Source: Chloroflexota bacterium (GTDB lineage Bacteria; Chloroflexota; Anaerolineae; Promineifilales; Promineifilaceae). Taken from it: 40,608 nt of DNA. Made by a program: the position numbers and the translations under genes. The notes beneath the pieces are model-generated. The model did not search any database. It was not told the origin of the DNA and saw nothing but the letters and a program-made list of their open reading frames with translations. The DNA is taken from contig JABFFZ010000053.1 in NCBI GenBank assembly GCA_013112725.1, forward strand, positions 1 to 40,608. Direction: 5' to 3'. Below are positions 17,392-25,712 of the stretch, piece after piece; the stretch's first letter is position 1, and every line of letters begins with the position of its first letter.

Positions 17392-20300
17392 ATGACATCT
17401 AGTGTAAAAAGAGTTTTGGTGTCCGGCCGTTTTTTGCTGGCCCTTGTTCTTATCCTTGTATTAACCGGGTTGCTGACCACTGCCTTGCCTGTCCGGGCCG
17501 ATGGGAGTATTGACCTGACAACCTCAGGTGCACCCTACACCCAGGACTTCAACTCCCTGGCAAATAGCGGCACATCCAGTACAGTCCCGGATGGTTGGTA
17601 TTTTGCCGAAACGGGCACTAACGCAAACACTATATACACTGCCGGTACCGGTTCTGGTAATACTGGTGATACCTACAGCTTTGGCGCCAGCGGTAATTCG
17701 GAGCGCGCCTTTGGCGGACTTCTCAGCGGCAGCCTGGTTCCCACCATTGGCGCCAGTTTTACCAATAATACCGGCGCAACCATTAATGAGATCACCATCA
17801 CCTACATCGGTGAACAGTGGCGGCTGGGCGCTACTGGGCGCACAGACCGGCTAGACTTCCAGCTAAGCGCCGACGCCACCAGCCTGACAACCGGTACGTG
17901 GATTGATCATAATGAGCTAGACTTCAACGGTCCCGTTTCCACGGGGACGGTTGGTGCCCTGGATGGCAACGCTGAAGCCAATCGCACCCAGATAAGCCAC
18001 ACGATCACAGAACTGAATATCGCCAATGGCGCTACCTTCTGGATCCGGTGGACGGATTTTAATGCGTCCGGGGCCGACGATGGCCTGGCAATAGATGATT
18101 TCTCCCTCACGCCAGGGGGAGAAGTGGTCATCAACGCCCCGGTCATCAACGAATTTTCCGCCAGCACAGCCGGTACCGATGTGGAATACGTGGAAATCTT
18201 TGGCGACCCCAACGCAGATTATTCCGCTTACACTATTCTTGAAATTGAAGGCGACAGCGGCGCTGCAGCCGGTACCGTGGACGAGGTAATCAGTCTGGGA
18301 ACGACGGACGCCAACGGCCTCTATCTGGTCTCTTTGCCGGCGAATGCTCTGGAAAATGGAACCATTTCCCTGCTGCTCGTCAAAAACTTCACTGGCGCTC
18401 TCAATGCTGACCTTGACACAGATAATGATGGTGTTTTTGATATGACCCCCTGGGATGCCATTGTAGATTCGGTAGCCGTGCATGATGGGGGTGCAGGCGA
18501 TGTGACCTATGGCGTGCCTGTACTCGGCGTCGCTTACGATGGTCTGCCCTTTGCCCCTGGCGGTGCATCTCGAATCCCTGGCGGGTTTGACACCGATTCC
18601 GCCAGCGATTGGGTGCGTAACGACTTCGATTTGGCCGGTATTCCCGGCTTTGATGGTACACCAGTAGTTGGTGAAGCCTACAACACGCCGGGGGCATTAA
18701 ACCAGGTGGTGACGCCGCCCACGCCGCAGTTGGTCATCAACGAGATTGATTACGACCAGCCATCAACGGATACGGCCGAGTTCATTGAAGTCAAAAATAA
18801 CAGCCCCTTTGCCGTTTCCCTGGATGGCTGGACGCTAGAACTGGTCAACGGCAACGCCGGTGGCGCGGTGATTTACCAGACGATTAACCTGCCGGCTGTG
18901 AATCTGGCGGCTGGCGCTTACTTCGTCGTGTGTGGTGATGCGGCCAACGTTCCTAATTGTGACCTCGACGTGACGCCAGATAGCAACCTGATTCAAAATG
19001 GCGCACCTGATGCGGTTGGGCTGCGTTTGAATGGCGACTTAATGGATACGGTCAGTTATGAGGGTGACACGGGAGCGCCATATGCGGAAGGGTCAGGCGT
19101 TGGATTAGAGGATGCCGGTAGTGGCGCCCAGAGCATCTCCCGCTGCCCGGATGGCATTGATACTGATCAGAATAACATTGATTTTGCCGTGACCTCCCTA
19201 TCACCTGGCGCTGCCAATGCCTGTGTAGATGATGCACCTTTTGTGGTGAACACATTCCCCGCTAATGACGCCGCTGATTTCCCTGTTAGCGGTGACTTGA
19301 CTGTTACCTTTAGCGAACCGGTCAACGTGGTCGGCAGCTGGTTTGAGCTCACTTGCTCAACGAGTGGGGTGGTGGCTACGGCCGTGACTGGTGGCCCCAC
19401 CTCCTTCACCCTGAATCCAGACAACGACCTGGTCGCCGGCGAAACCTGTGCCTTGACTATTTTCGCCGCCAGCGTCACCGACCAGGACGCCAACGATCCC
19501 CCGGACAATATGGATGCAGACTTTTCGATTAGTTTCAGCACCCTGGATGTTTGTAGTCTGGCCTATACGCCCATCTACGCCATCCAGGGCAGTGGGCCGG
19601 CCGCTGCCATTACCGGCCCCGTCACCACGCAAGGCGTGGTGGTTGGCGACTATGAAGGGCCATCGCCCACGCTGCGCGGCTTCTATATTCAAGATGTCAC
19701 CGGCGATGGCGATGTAACCACCTCGGACGGCATCTTCGTCTTTAACTTTGACAACAACAGCGTCAGCCTGGGTGATGTTGTGCGCGTCACCGGTACGGCC
19801 GCTGAGTTTCAGGATCAGACGCAAATCAGCGGTGTGACTGCCATTGCCCATTGTGGCACCGGCAGCGTCGTTCCGGCGGACGTGACCATGCCCTTCCCCA
19901 GCGCCGACTATCTGGAGCGATACGAAGGGATGTTGGTGCGCTTCCCGCAGACGCTCTACGTCACCGAACATTTCCAACTGGGCCGGTTCGGTCAAGTGGT
20001 GATGTCGTCCGGCGGCCGTCTGGCCCAACCCACCAATGTCGTCGCTCCTGGCGCGCCTGCTTTGGCGCTGCAAGCGGCCAATAACCTGAACCGCCTCATT
20101 GTGGATGATGCTTTGCAGAATCAGAACCCGGACCCGATCCTGTTTGGGCGCAGCGGCAATCCACTGACGGCAGCCAACACCCTGCGCGGCGGCGATACCG
20201 CTACCGGCATGGTGGGCATCCTCACCTATACCTGGTCTGGCAATGCCGCCAGCGGCAATGCTTACCGGCTGCGCCCGGTTAACGCGCTTAATGGTGGTGT

Positions 20301-21948
20301 ACCGGCGTTTGAAGCCGCCAATCCACGCCCGGAGACGCCCGTTGACGTCGGCGGCGCCATCAAGGTGGCCGGTTTTAACCTGCTCAATTACTTCAACACC
20401 TTCAGCGGTTGCACCAATGGTGTTGGCGGCGCGCCCACCGATTGCCGCGGTGCGGAAAGCCTGACGGAGTTTGATCGCCAGTGGCCTAAGACGGTCGCGG
20501 CTATCATCGGGCTAGACGCCGATGTGTTGGGCGTCATTGAGATGGAAAATGATGGTTATGGTCCCAGCAGCGCCATTCAAGATCTGGTAGACCGGTTGAA
20601 TGTGGCCACTGCGCCGGGCACGTATGCTTTTATTGACGTGGACGCAGCCACGGGCCAGGTGAATGCCCTGGGTACAGATGCCATCAAAGTCGGCTTCATC
20701 TACCAACCGGCCAACGTGACGCCGGTAGGGGACACGGCCGTACTCAACACCGTCGAGTTTGTCAATGGCGGCGATGGTGTTGCCCGCAACCGGCCATCGT
20801 TGGCCCAGGCGTTTGCCCAAAACAGCAACGGCGCTGTCTTCATCGTCAACGTCAACCACCTCAAGAGCAAGGGCAGCGCCTGTGATGTACCCGATGCCGG
20901 CGATGGGCAAGGTGAGTGCAACAGCGCGCGCACCAACGCCGCCAACGCGCTTATGGCCTGGCTGGCGACGGACCCCACCGGCACGGGCGACCCCGACATT
21001 CTCATCGTTGGCGACATGAACGCCTACGCCAAAGAAGACCCGATCACGGCCGTCCTCAACGCTGGTTTTGTTAACCTGGCTGAATCGCTGCTTGGCGAGA
21101 ATGCTTACTCCTATGTCTTTGACGGCCAATGGGGTTATCTGGACCACGCCCTGGCTTCGGCCAGCCTGTTCACGCAGGTGACGGGTGTGACCGAATGGCA
21201 TATCAACGCGGACGAGCCGGGTGTGTTAGATTACAACACCAATTTCAAGAGCGCCGGACAGCTTGTCAGCCTCTATGCTCCGGATCAATTCCGCGTTTCG
21301 GATCACGACCCGATTTTGGTCGGTCTGGCGTTGAATGTCGCGCCAACGGTAGACGCCGGTGGGCCGTATATGGTTGTAGAGGGTGATTCGGTGTTGGTCA
21401 CGGCCGTTGGTTTTGATGCCGACGGTGATCCGCTGACCTACGAATGGGACCTGAACAATGACGGCGTGTTTGAAACGGCCGAGCAGAGCGCCACCTTCTC
21501 CGCCGCCATGCTCACCGCCCCTGGCAGCTATACTATTGTGGCCCGCGTCACTGACAGCGGCGGCCTCTCAGCCACCGACCAGGCCACGGTAAATGTTGTT
21601 TACAACTTCGCCGGTTTCTTCCCGCCGGTGCAGAATCTGCCCGCCTTTAATCTGGTCAAAGCTGGCAGAGCCATTCCCATCAAGTTCAGCCTGAACGGGA
21701 ACAAGGGCTTGAGTATTATTATGCCTGGATACCCCATCTCGCAAGGCATTGCCTGTGATTCCGGCAGCCCGCAAAACGATGTGCAAGAGACCGTAAGCGC
21801 CGGCAACAGCAGCCTGCAATACGACGCGGCTACCGATACCTACACCTACGTCTGGAAGACGCAGCGATCATGGCAGAACACCTGCCGCCAGTTTAAGCTG
21901 GTATTAAATGACGGCACAGTTCATCTGGCGAACTTTCGTTTTAGATAA
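17392..21948 (+). CDS. Giant secreted ExeM/NucH-like nuclease with PxKF domain
   Basis: 1518 residues. A signal peptide ends near 36 (TTALPVRADG). A beta-rich N-terminal region (40-240) is followed by two lamin-tail domains starting at APVINEFSAS (about 248) and PQLVINEIDYD (about 444), a bacterial Ig-like domain (FPANDAADFPVSGDLTVTF, about 613-720), an OB-like region (723-980) and an endonuclease/exonuclease/phosphatase domain (about 985-1310) with ENDGYG, LKSKG, GDMNAYAKEDP and the SDHDP motif. A PKD domain (about 1316-1400) and a C-terminal PxKF domain (from GFFPPVQNLPAFNLVKAG) complete it. It probably degrades extracellular DNA for phosphate or nutrients. AAGGAG stands 8 nt before ATG. 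The 265 bp leader upstream shows no recognised element. Confidence 0.88.
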   Translation: MTSSVKRVLVSGRFLLALVLILVLTGLLTTALPVRADGSIDLTTSGAPYTQDFNSLANSGTSSTVPDGWYFAETGTNANTIYTAGTGSGNTGDTYSFGASGNSERAFGGLLSGSLVPTIGASFTNNTGATINEITITYIGEQWRLGATGRTDRLDFQLSADATSLTTGTWIDHNELDFNGPVSTGTVGALDGNAEANRTQISHTITELNIANGATFWIRWTDFNASGADDGLAIDDFSLTPGGEVVINAPVINEFSASTAGTDVEYVEIFGDPNADYSAYTILEIEGDSGAAAGTVDEVISLGTTDANGLYLVSLPANALENGTISLLLVKNFTGALNADLDTDNDGVFDMTPWDAIVDSVAVHDGGAGDVTYGVPVLGVAYDGLPFAPGGASRIPGGFDTDSASDWVRNDFDLAGIPGFDGTPVVGEAYNTPGALNQVVTPPTPQLVINEIDYDQPSTDTAEFIEVKNNSPFAVSLDGWTLELVNGNAGGAVIYQTINLPAVNLAAGAYFVVCGDAANVPNCDLDVTPDSNLIQNGAPDAVGLRLNGDLMDTVSYEGDTGAPYAEGSGVGLEDAGSGAQSISRCPDGIDTDQNNIDFAVTSLSPGAANACVDDAPFVVNTFPANDAADFPVSGDLTVTFSEPVNVVGSWFELTCSTSGVVATAVTGGPTSFTLNPDNDLVAGETCALTIFAASVTDQDANDPPDNMDADFSISFSTLDVCSLAYTPIYAIQGSGPAAAITGPVTTQGVVVGDYEGPSPTLRGFYIQDVTGDGDVTTSDGIFVFNFDNNSVSLGDVVRVTGTAAEFQDQTQISGVTAIAHCGTGSVVPADVTMPFPSADYLERYEGMLVRFPQTLYVTEHFQLGRFGQVVMSSGGRLAQPTNVVAPGAPALALQAANNLNRLIVDDALQNQNPDPILFGRSGNPLTAANTLRGGDTATGMVGILTYTWSGNAASGNAYRLRPVNALNGGVPAFEAANPRPETPVDVGGAIKVAGFNLLNYFNTFSGCTNGVGGAPTDCRGAESLTEFDRQWPKTVAAIIGLDADVLGVIEMENDGYGPSSAIQDLVDRLNVATAPGTYAFIDVDAATGQVNALGTDAIKVGFIYQPANVTPVGDTAVLNTVEFVNGGDGVARNRPSLAQAFAQNSNGAVFIVNVNHLKSKGSACDVPDAGDGQGECNSARTNAANALMAWLATDPTGTGDPDILIVGDMNAYAKEDPITAVLNAGFVNLAESLLGENAYSYVFDGQWGYLDHALASASLFTQVTGVTEWHINADEPGVLDYNTNFKSAGQLVSLYAPDQFRVSDHDPILVGLALNVAPTVDAGGPYMVVEGDSVLVTAVGFDADGDPLTYEWDLNNDGVFETAEQSATFSAAMLTAPGSYTIVARVTDSGGLSATDQATVNVVYNFAGFFPPVQNLPAFNLVKAGRAIPIKFSLNGNKGLSIIMPGYPISQGIACDSGSPQNDVQETVSAGNSSLQYDAATDTYTYVWKTQRSWQNTCRQFKLVLNDGTVHLANFRFR

Positions 21949-21966
21949 TCAGGAGCCTTGAAATAC

Positions 21967-21999
21967 GAGGCGGAAGAGGTTAAACACCTCTTCCGCCTC
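21967..21999. terminator. 13 bp hairpin after the nuclease gene
   Basis: GAGGCGGAAGAGG (21967-21979), loop TTAAACA, exact complement (21987-21999), 19 bp past the stop. Position and stability suggest a transcript end although no T-run follows. Confidence 0.65.
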
Positions 22000-22073
22000 T
22001 CAGCACCACCGCCCACAACATGACGGCCGTCTGAGATTCCCCTTAATTTATCTGTCCCTATCCGGCAAATGGG

Positions 22074-22079
22074 TATAAT
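22074..22079 (+). promoter_or_regulatory. Likely -10 box for the VanW gene
   Basis: A perfect TATAAT 60 bp upstream of the ATG. The -35 (TCTGTC at 22051, 17 bp away) matches poorly, so an activator or a relaxed promoter is possible. Confidence 0.4.
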
Positions 22080-22138
22080 GCATTGCTGTTATGGTAACAG
22101 CGATTGCCAACATCGAATGACAGGATAGAGAGAGAGAG

Positions 22139-24022
22139 ATGGAAGTGACACCACCGGTTCAAGCCCGACCCACCAACCGATTACACCATATTGGCTTTTT
22201 TCTCATTGCGCCGATCATGGCCTTGCTGCTGCTGCTGGGCTTCACGGCCGTCACCGCCGCTGATTACCAGAGCCAGCACAATGACCGCATCTTCACCGGC
22301 GTCTCCGCTTTGGGTGTAGACCTGAGTGGGTTGACCCCGGCAGAAGCGCAGGCGGCGTTGGAACAGGCGTTTTCTTATCCACAAACGGCCGTCATCACCC
22401 TCGTTGATCCCGCCACCGGTCAGGAATGGACGTACACCCCCGCCGACTTGGGGCTGACTTTTGACGCCGCCGCCGTAGCCGCCGCCGCCTATGAGCTAGG
22501 GCGAACCGGCGATCCAGCGGCGCGTGTGCAGGCGATGTTTGATACCTGGTATTACGGCCGTACCCTTTCCCCCCAATTCACCCTGGACGAAACCCAACTC
22601 GACCAAAAACTGGCGGACATCGCCGCCGTCATTAACCGCGCCCCGGCTAATGCTTCCCTAAACATTGCCGGTGGCTCAGCCGACTATACCGCCGGGCAGT
22701 ACGGCCGTTTGCTGGATACTGCCGACGCCCGCCAACAGCTGCTGCTCGCCCTCACCCAATTCCGCGAAGCTGAACTGGAACTGTTGGTACACCAGACCCA
22801 ACCGGCCATTGCCGATGCCGGCGACAGCGCCGCCCAAATTCAACAGCTGATCGGCAGCCCCATCACCTTTTACCTGCAAGCGCCGCTGGATGAACTGGAT
22901 TTGCAGCCCATCACCCTTTCCACCGCCGACCTGAGCGCCTGGCTGCGGGTGGAAATGCGGGATAATGGCCGCGGCGCCATGGAACATTATGCCTTTCTGG
23001 ATGAAAATGCCGTCCGCCACTGGCTGCGCCAATATGAAGACGACCTGTACCGCGAGCCGGTAAATGCCCGCTTTTATTTTGATGACGCCACCGAAGAACT
23101 GGTATTGGTTGCGCCGCACATCAACGGCCGTGAACTGGACATTGAAGCCACCATTGCCCAACTGCAAGCCCAGGTGGGCACACCCAACCGTTCCGTCCCC
23201 TTTGTAGTGCGGGATATTGTGCCCGTGGTCCATTCGGGAGCGACGGCCGTGGAACTGGGCATTACCGAACTCATTACCCAAAGCACCACCTGGTTTTCCG
23301 GCTCCACACCGGCGCGCAAACACAACATCGCTACCGCCGCCGCCAACTTCTATGGCATTGTCATCGCCCCCTATGAAGAGTTCAGCTTCAACAAATACCT
23401 GGGCAGCATCTCTGAAGCCGATGGCTACGAAGAAGGGTTCATCATCATTGATGGCCTGACCATCAAAGGAGTGGGCGGCGGTATTTGCCAGGTGAGTACC
23501 ACCCTCTACCAGACCGCCTTTTTTGGCGGCTACCCCATCACCGAGCGGCTGCCTCATGGCTACATGCTTGGTTACTACCGGGACGGCGCCGGGCACGGCA
23601 TGGATGCCACCGTCTACTCTCCTATCGTAGACATGAAGTTCATCAACAACACGCCCTACCACCTGCTCATTGAAAATTATTACGACACCGAGCACGAGGC
23701 GTTGACGTTCAAGTTTTACAGCACCAGCCTGGGGCGGCGCGTGGAAAAGGAACTGCTGCCCTGGCAAAATGTGGTGCCTGCCGTCCAGGAAGATTCCTGG
23801 GTGTTTGACGAAACGCTGAAACCAGGTACGGTTATTCAGGTGGACTGGGCCACAGAAGGCGCGGATGTTACCGTGACGCGCATTGTCTATAACCGGGATG
23901 GCGTCCCCCTCTATGGCCCCATTGAATACTTCAATAGCCGCTATCTGCCCGTCGGCAATGTCTACCACTATGGCCCCGGCGTGGAACCTTACGATTACTC
24001 CAAAGTACCGAGGGATCGGTGA
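22139..24022 (+). CDS. VanW family protein with PG_binding_4 domains
   Basis: 627 residues. A single membrane anchor lies near 18-42 (HHIGFFLIAPIMALLLLLGF), followed by PG_binding_4 sequence (GVSALGVDLSGLTPAEAQAAL, TYTPADLGLTFD) and a second such region near 230-370. The VanW domain (about 382-510) has HNIATAAANFYG, FSFNKYLG and GGGICQVSTTLYQTAFFGG. Such proteins are exported and thought to bind or remodel peptidoglycan; the activity of VanW itself is unknown. No vancomycin resistance genes are nearby, so the name implies nothing about resistance. A purine-rich GGATAGAGAGAGAGAG precedes the start. Confidence 0.9.
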   Translation: MEVTPPVQARPTNRLHHIGFFLIAPIMALLLLLGFTAVTAADYQSQHNDRIFTGVSALGVDLSGLTPAEAQAALEQAFSYPQTAVITLVDPATGQEWTYTPADLGLTFDAAAVAAAAYELGRTGDPAARVQAMFDTWYYGRTLSPQFTLDETQLDQKLADIAAVINRAPANASLNIAGGSADYTAGQYGRLLDTADARQQLLLALTQFREAELELLVHQTQPAIADAGDSAAQIQQLIGSPITFYLQAPLDELDLQPITLSTADLSAWLRVEMRDNGRGAMEHYAFLDENAVRHWLRQYEDDLYREPVNARFYFDDATEELVLVAPHINGRELDIEATIAQLQAQVGTPNRSVPFVVRDIVPVVHSGATAVELGITELITQSTTWFSGSTPARKHNIATAAANFYGIVIAPYEEFSFNKYLGSISEADGYEEGFIIIDGLTIKGVGGGICQVSTTLYQTAFFGGYPITERLPHGYMLGYYRDGAGHGMDATVYSPIVDMKFINNTPYHLLIENYYDTEHEALTFKFYSTSLGRRVEKELLPWQNVVPAVQEDSWVFDETLKPGTVIQVDWATEGADVTVTRIVYNRDGVPLYGPIEYFNSRYLPVGNVYHYGPGVEPYDYSKVPRDR

Positions 24023-24031
24023 ACAGTGAAC

Positions 24032-24056
24032 GGTAATCGGTGAAAAACCGATTACC
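24032..24056. terminator. Convergent hairpin between VanW and hemolysin III genes
   Basis: GGTAATCGGT (24032-24041), loop GAAAA, ACCGATTACC (24047-24056), inside a longer stretch (24014-24067) of GGTAATCGGTGA-like units. It lies where two convergent genes end and may terminate both. It belongs to the low-complexity boundary hairpin class. Confidence 0.7.
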
Positions 24057-24750
24057 GATTACTGATTACCACACCCAGCGGCAGCAAAAACACCAAAATC
24101 GTCACAAAATGGGCCGCACTGCCGCCCATCACAAACAGGTGCCAGATGGCGTGGTTGTAGGGGATGCGTTCGCCGACGTAGAAGATGACGCCGGCTGTGT
24201 AAAATAAGCCCCCTAACATGATGCCAAACAAACCCCAGGCGGGCATGACCACCATCATCTGCCGGAAAGCAACCACGCACATCCAACCCATAACCAGATA
24301 ACCGACCGTGGCCCATTTCTCATAACGCCCAATAAAAAACACCTTGAAGGCAATGCCCAACAGGGCCATTGTCCACACCACCGCCAGCAGCGCCAGCCCT
24401 ACCGGGTCGCGCATTTTAACCAGTAGAAACGGTGTGTAAGTTCCGGCAATGAGCAGGTACACGGCCGTGTGATCCATCACCCGCAACACTTGCTTCCACC
24501 GGGGCCGCTGGATGCCATGATACAGCGTCGAAGCCAGATACAAGAACAGCAGGCAGCCGCCATACACCGTAAAACTCAGCACCTGCCAGCCATCGCCATA
24601 TAGCAGCGCCAATGTAACCAGCACAGCTATGCCCACCGCCGCCAGCACGCTACCCACACCATGTGTCACACTGTTAATTAGCTCTTCTTTGAACGAGTAA
24701 AAACCGGTTTGAGGGGACGGCCGTTGCCACATATGCACCACCTTGAACAC
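24052..24750 (-). CDS. Hemolysin III / PAQR family membrane protein
   Basis: 232 residues with seven hydrophobic helices. Family motifs: EELINSVTHGVGS near 24-36, ASTLYHGIQ, VMDHTAVYLLIAGTYTPF and the C-terminal NHAIWHLFVMGGSAAHF. The conserved Ser, His and Asp residues suggest a zinc-bound hydrolase site like that of adiponectin receptors; despite the name, toxin activity is doubtful. Start may be ATG 24750 or ATG 24732 (MWQRPSPQ). The stop lies inside the convergent hairpin. Confidence 0.92.
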   Translation of the reverse strand: MFKVVHMWQRPSPQTGFYSFKEELINSVTHGVGSVLAAVGIAVLVTLALLYGDGWQVLSFTVYGGCLLFLYLASTLYHGIQRPRWKQVLRVMDHTAVYLLIAGTYTPFLLVKMRDPVGLALLAVVWTMALLGIAFKVFFIGRYEKWATVGYLVMGWMCVVAFRQMMVVMPAWGLFGIMLGGLFYTAGVIFYVGERIPYNHAIWHLFVMGGSAAHFVTILVFLLPLGVVISNR

Positions 24751-24762
24751 ACTATGATCCGG

Positions 24763-24805
24763 AGAGAGTTGTCAAATCTCACCCATGAGAAAAATTTGAC
24801 ACCTC
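24763..24805. repeat. Inverted repeat family TTGTCAAATTT, copy 2
   Basis: AGAGAGTTGTCAAATCTCA then TGAGAAAAATTTGACACCTC. Same ends as 5213-5276 but with a much shorter centre. Confidence 0.65.
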
Positions 24806-24924
24806 GAGCATTCGCCAGACTCCAGTAAAGTGATTGCTTGATTTTGAAACCTTTTATTACCTTTGAGATTATATACCCGGTAGTGATGAATCTTCTAAAC
24901 ATCGCGCCCACATGAACGATAGGT

Positions 24925-25018
24925 GTAACCGTTCAGACCTGACAGGTTTTTTACCAGTTCAACTTGAAACTTTGCAGGCCAAAAACCTGTCAGGTCTCTT
25001 GAGGGACTGAACACTTAC
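24925..25018 (-). mobile_element. MITE-like element, copy 3 (94 bp, inverted)
   Basis: Reverse complement of the other two copies with only one or two differences. It is flanked by the direct repeat CGATAGGT (24917-24924 and 25019-25026). Without it the site reads GATAGGTG, 19 nt, CACCTATC, an inverted repeat upstream of the sigma factor gene, so again an inverted-repeat arm was the target. The 24751-25080 gap otherwise holds only the repeat at 24763-24805. Confidence 0.88.
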
Positions 25019-25080
25019 CGATAGGTGAGCGGGCAAGCGTCAAACACACCTATCACATGATCGGGAGACGAGGATATAAG

Positions 25081-25626
25081 ATGCAGGAATTAGATGATAT
25101 GGAACTCGTGAAACATGCGCAAGCAGGGAACATGGCTGCTGTTGGTGAATTGTATGACCGGCACCGGCCGCGTATTTTTCGTTACATTCGTTTCAAGGTG
25201 GCGAATGCCCATGTGGCCCAAGATCTGACGGGTGAAGTCTTTTTACGCATGGTGGATAATCTGCCCGGCTTTCACCCCATGGAGGCGCCTTTTTCCGCCT
25301 GGCTCTATCGCATCGCCCACAACCTGGTGATCAAACATGGGCAAAGTGAAAGCCGGCAGCCAGTGGTGCCGCTGGTTAATGCGCACAATGTCAGCCGGCG
25401 TCACGATAATCCGGCTCATGTGGTGGAGCGGCAAATGGAAATGGAATGGGTGCTGGAAGGTCTGGAGAAAATTGACGAGAGCCAGCGGGAAGTTATCATC
25501 TTGCGTTTTGTAGCCGGTTTTTCGCTGAAAGAAGTAGCAGAGATGTTGGGCAAGACGGTGGCGGCGGTGAAGACGTTGCAGCACCGGGGCATTTTAGCAT
25601 TGCAGGTGGTGCTGGCTTATGAGTAG
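25081..25626 (+). CDS. ECF-type RNA polymerase sigma factor
   Basis: 181 residues from ATG 25081 (GAGG 7 nt upstream); an in-frame ATG at 25057 is less likely. Region 2 covers about 10-85 (LYDRHRPRIFRYIRF, AQDLTGEVFLRMVDNLPGF, FSAWLYRIAHNLVI) and region 4 about 120-178 (IDESQREVIILRFVAGFSLKEVAEMLGKT). It would direct transcription of a small regulon, typically including its own gene. The next gene encodes a membrane protein with a short cytoplasmic N-terminus, the usual layout of a sigma and anti-sigma pair. The MITE and an inverted repeat lie in its promoter region. Confidence 0.93.
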   Translation: MQELDDMELVKHAQAGNMAAVGELYDRHRPRIFRYIRFKVANAHVAQDLTGEVFLRMVDNLPGFHPMEAPFSAWLYRIAHNLVIKHGQSESRQPVVPLVNAHNVSRRHDNPAHVVERQMEMEWVLEGLEKIDESQREVIILRFVAGFSLKEVAEMLGKTVAAVKTLQHRGILALQVVLAYE

Positions 25627-25712
25627 CCGACGATGAATTTGGATATTGAGAAATTGAGATATTGGCCGACCAGCGACATCCCAATACCCTCATATCATCA
25701 TAAGGTAATGTT

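Noticed and set aside
22676..23968. 430-codon open frame on the strand opposite the VanW gene
   Set aside because: It lies wholly inside a well-supported gene, shows no domain or start signal, and long antisense frames are common in GC-rich coding sequence.
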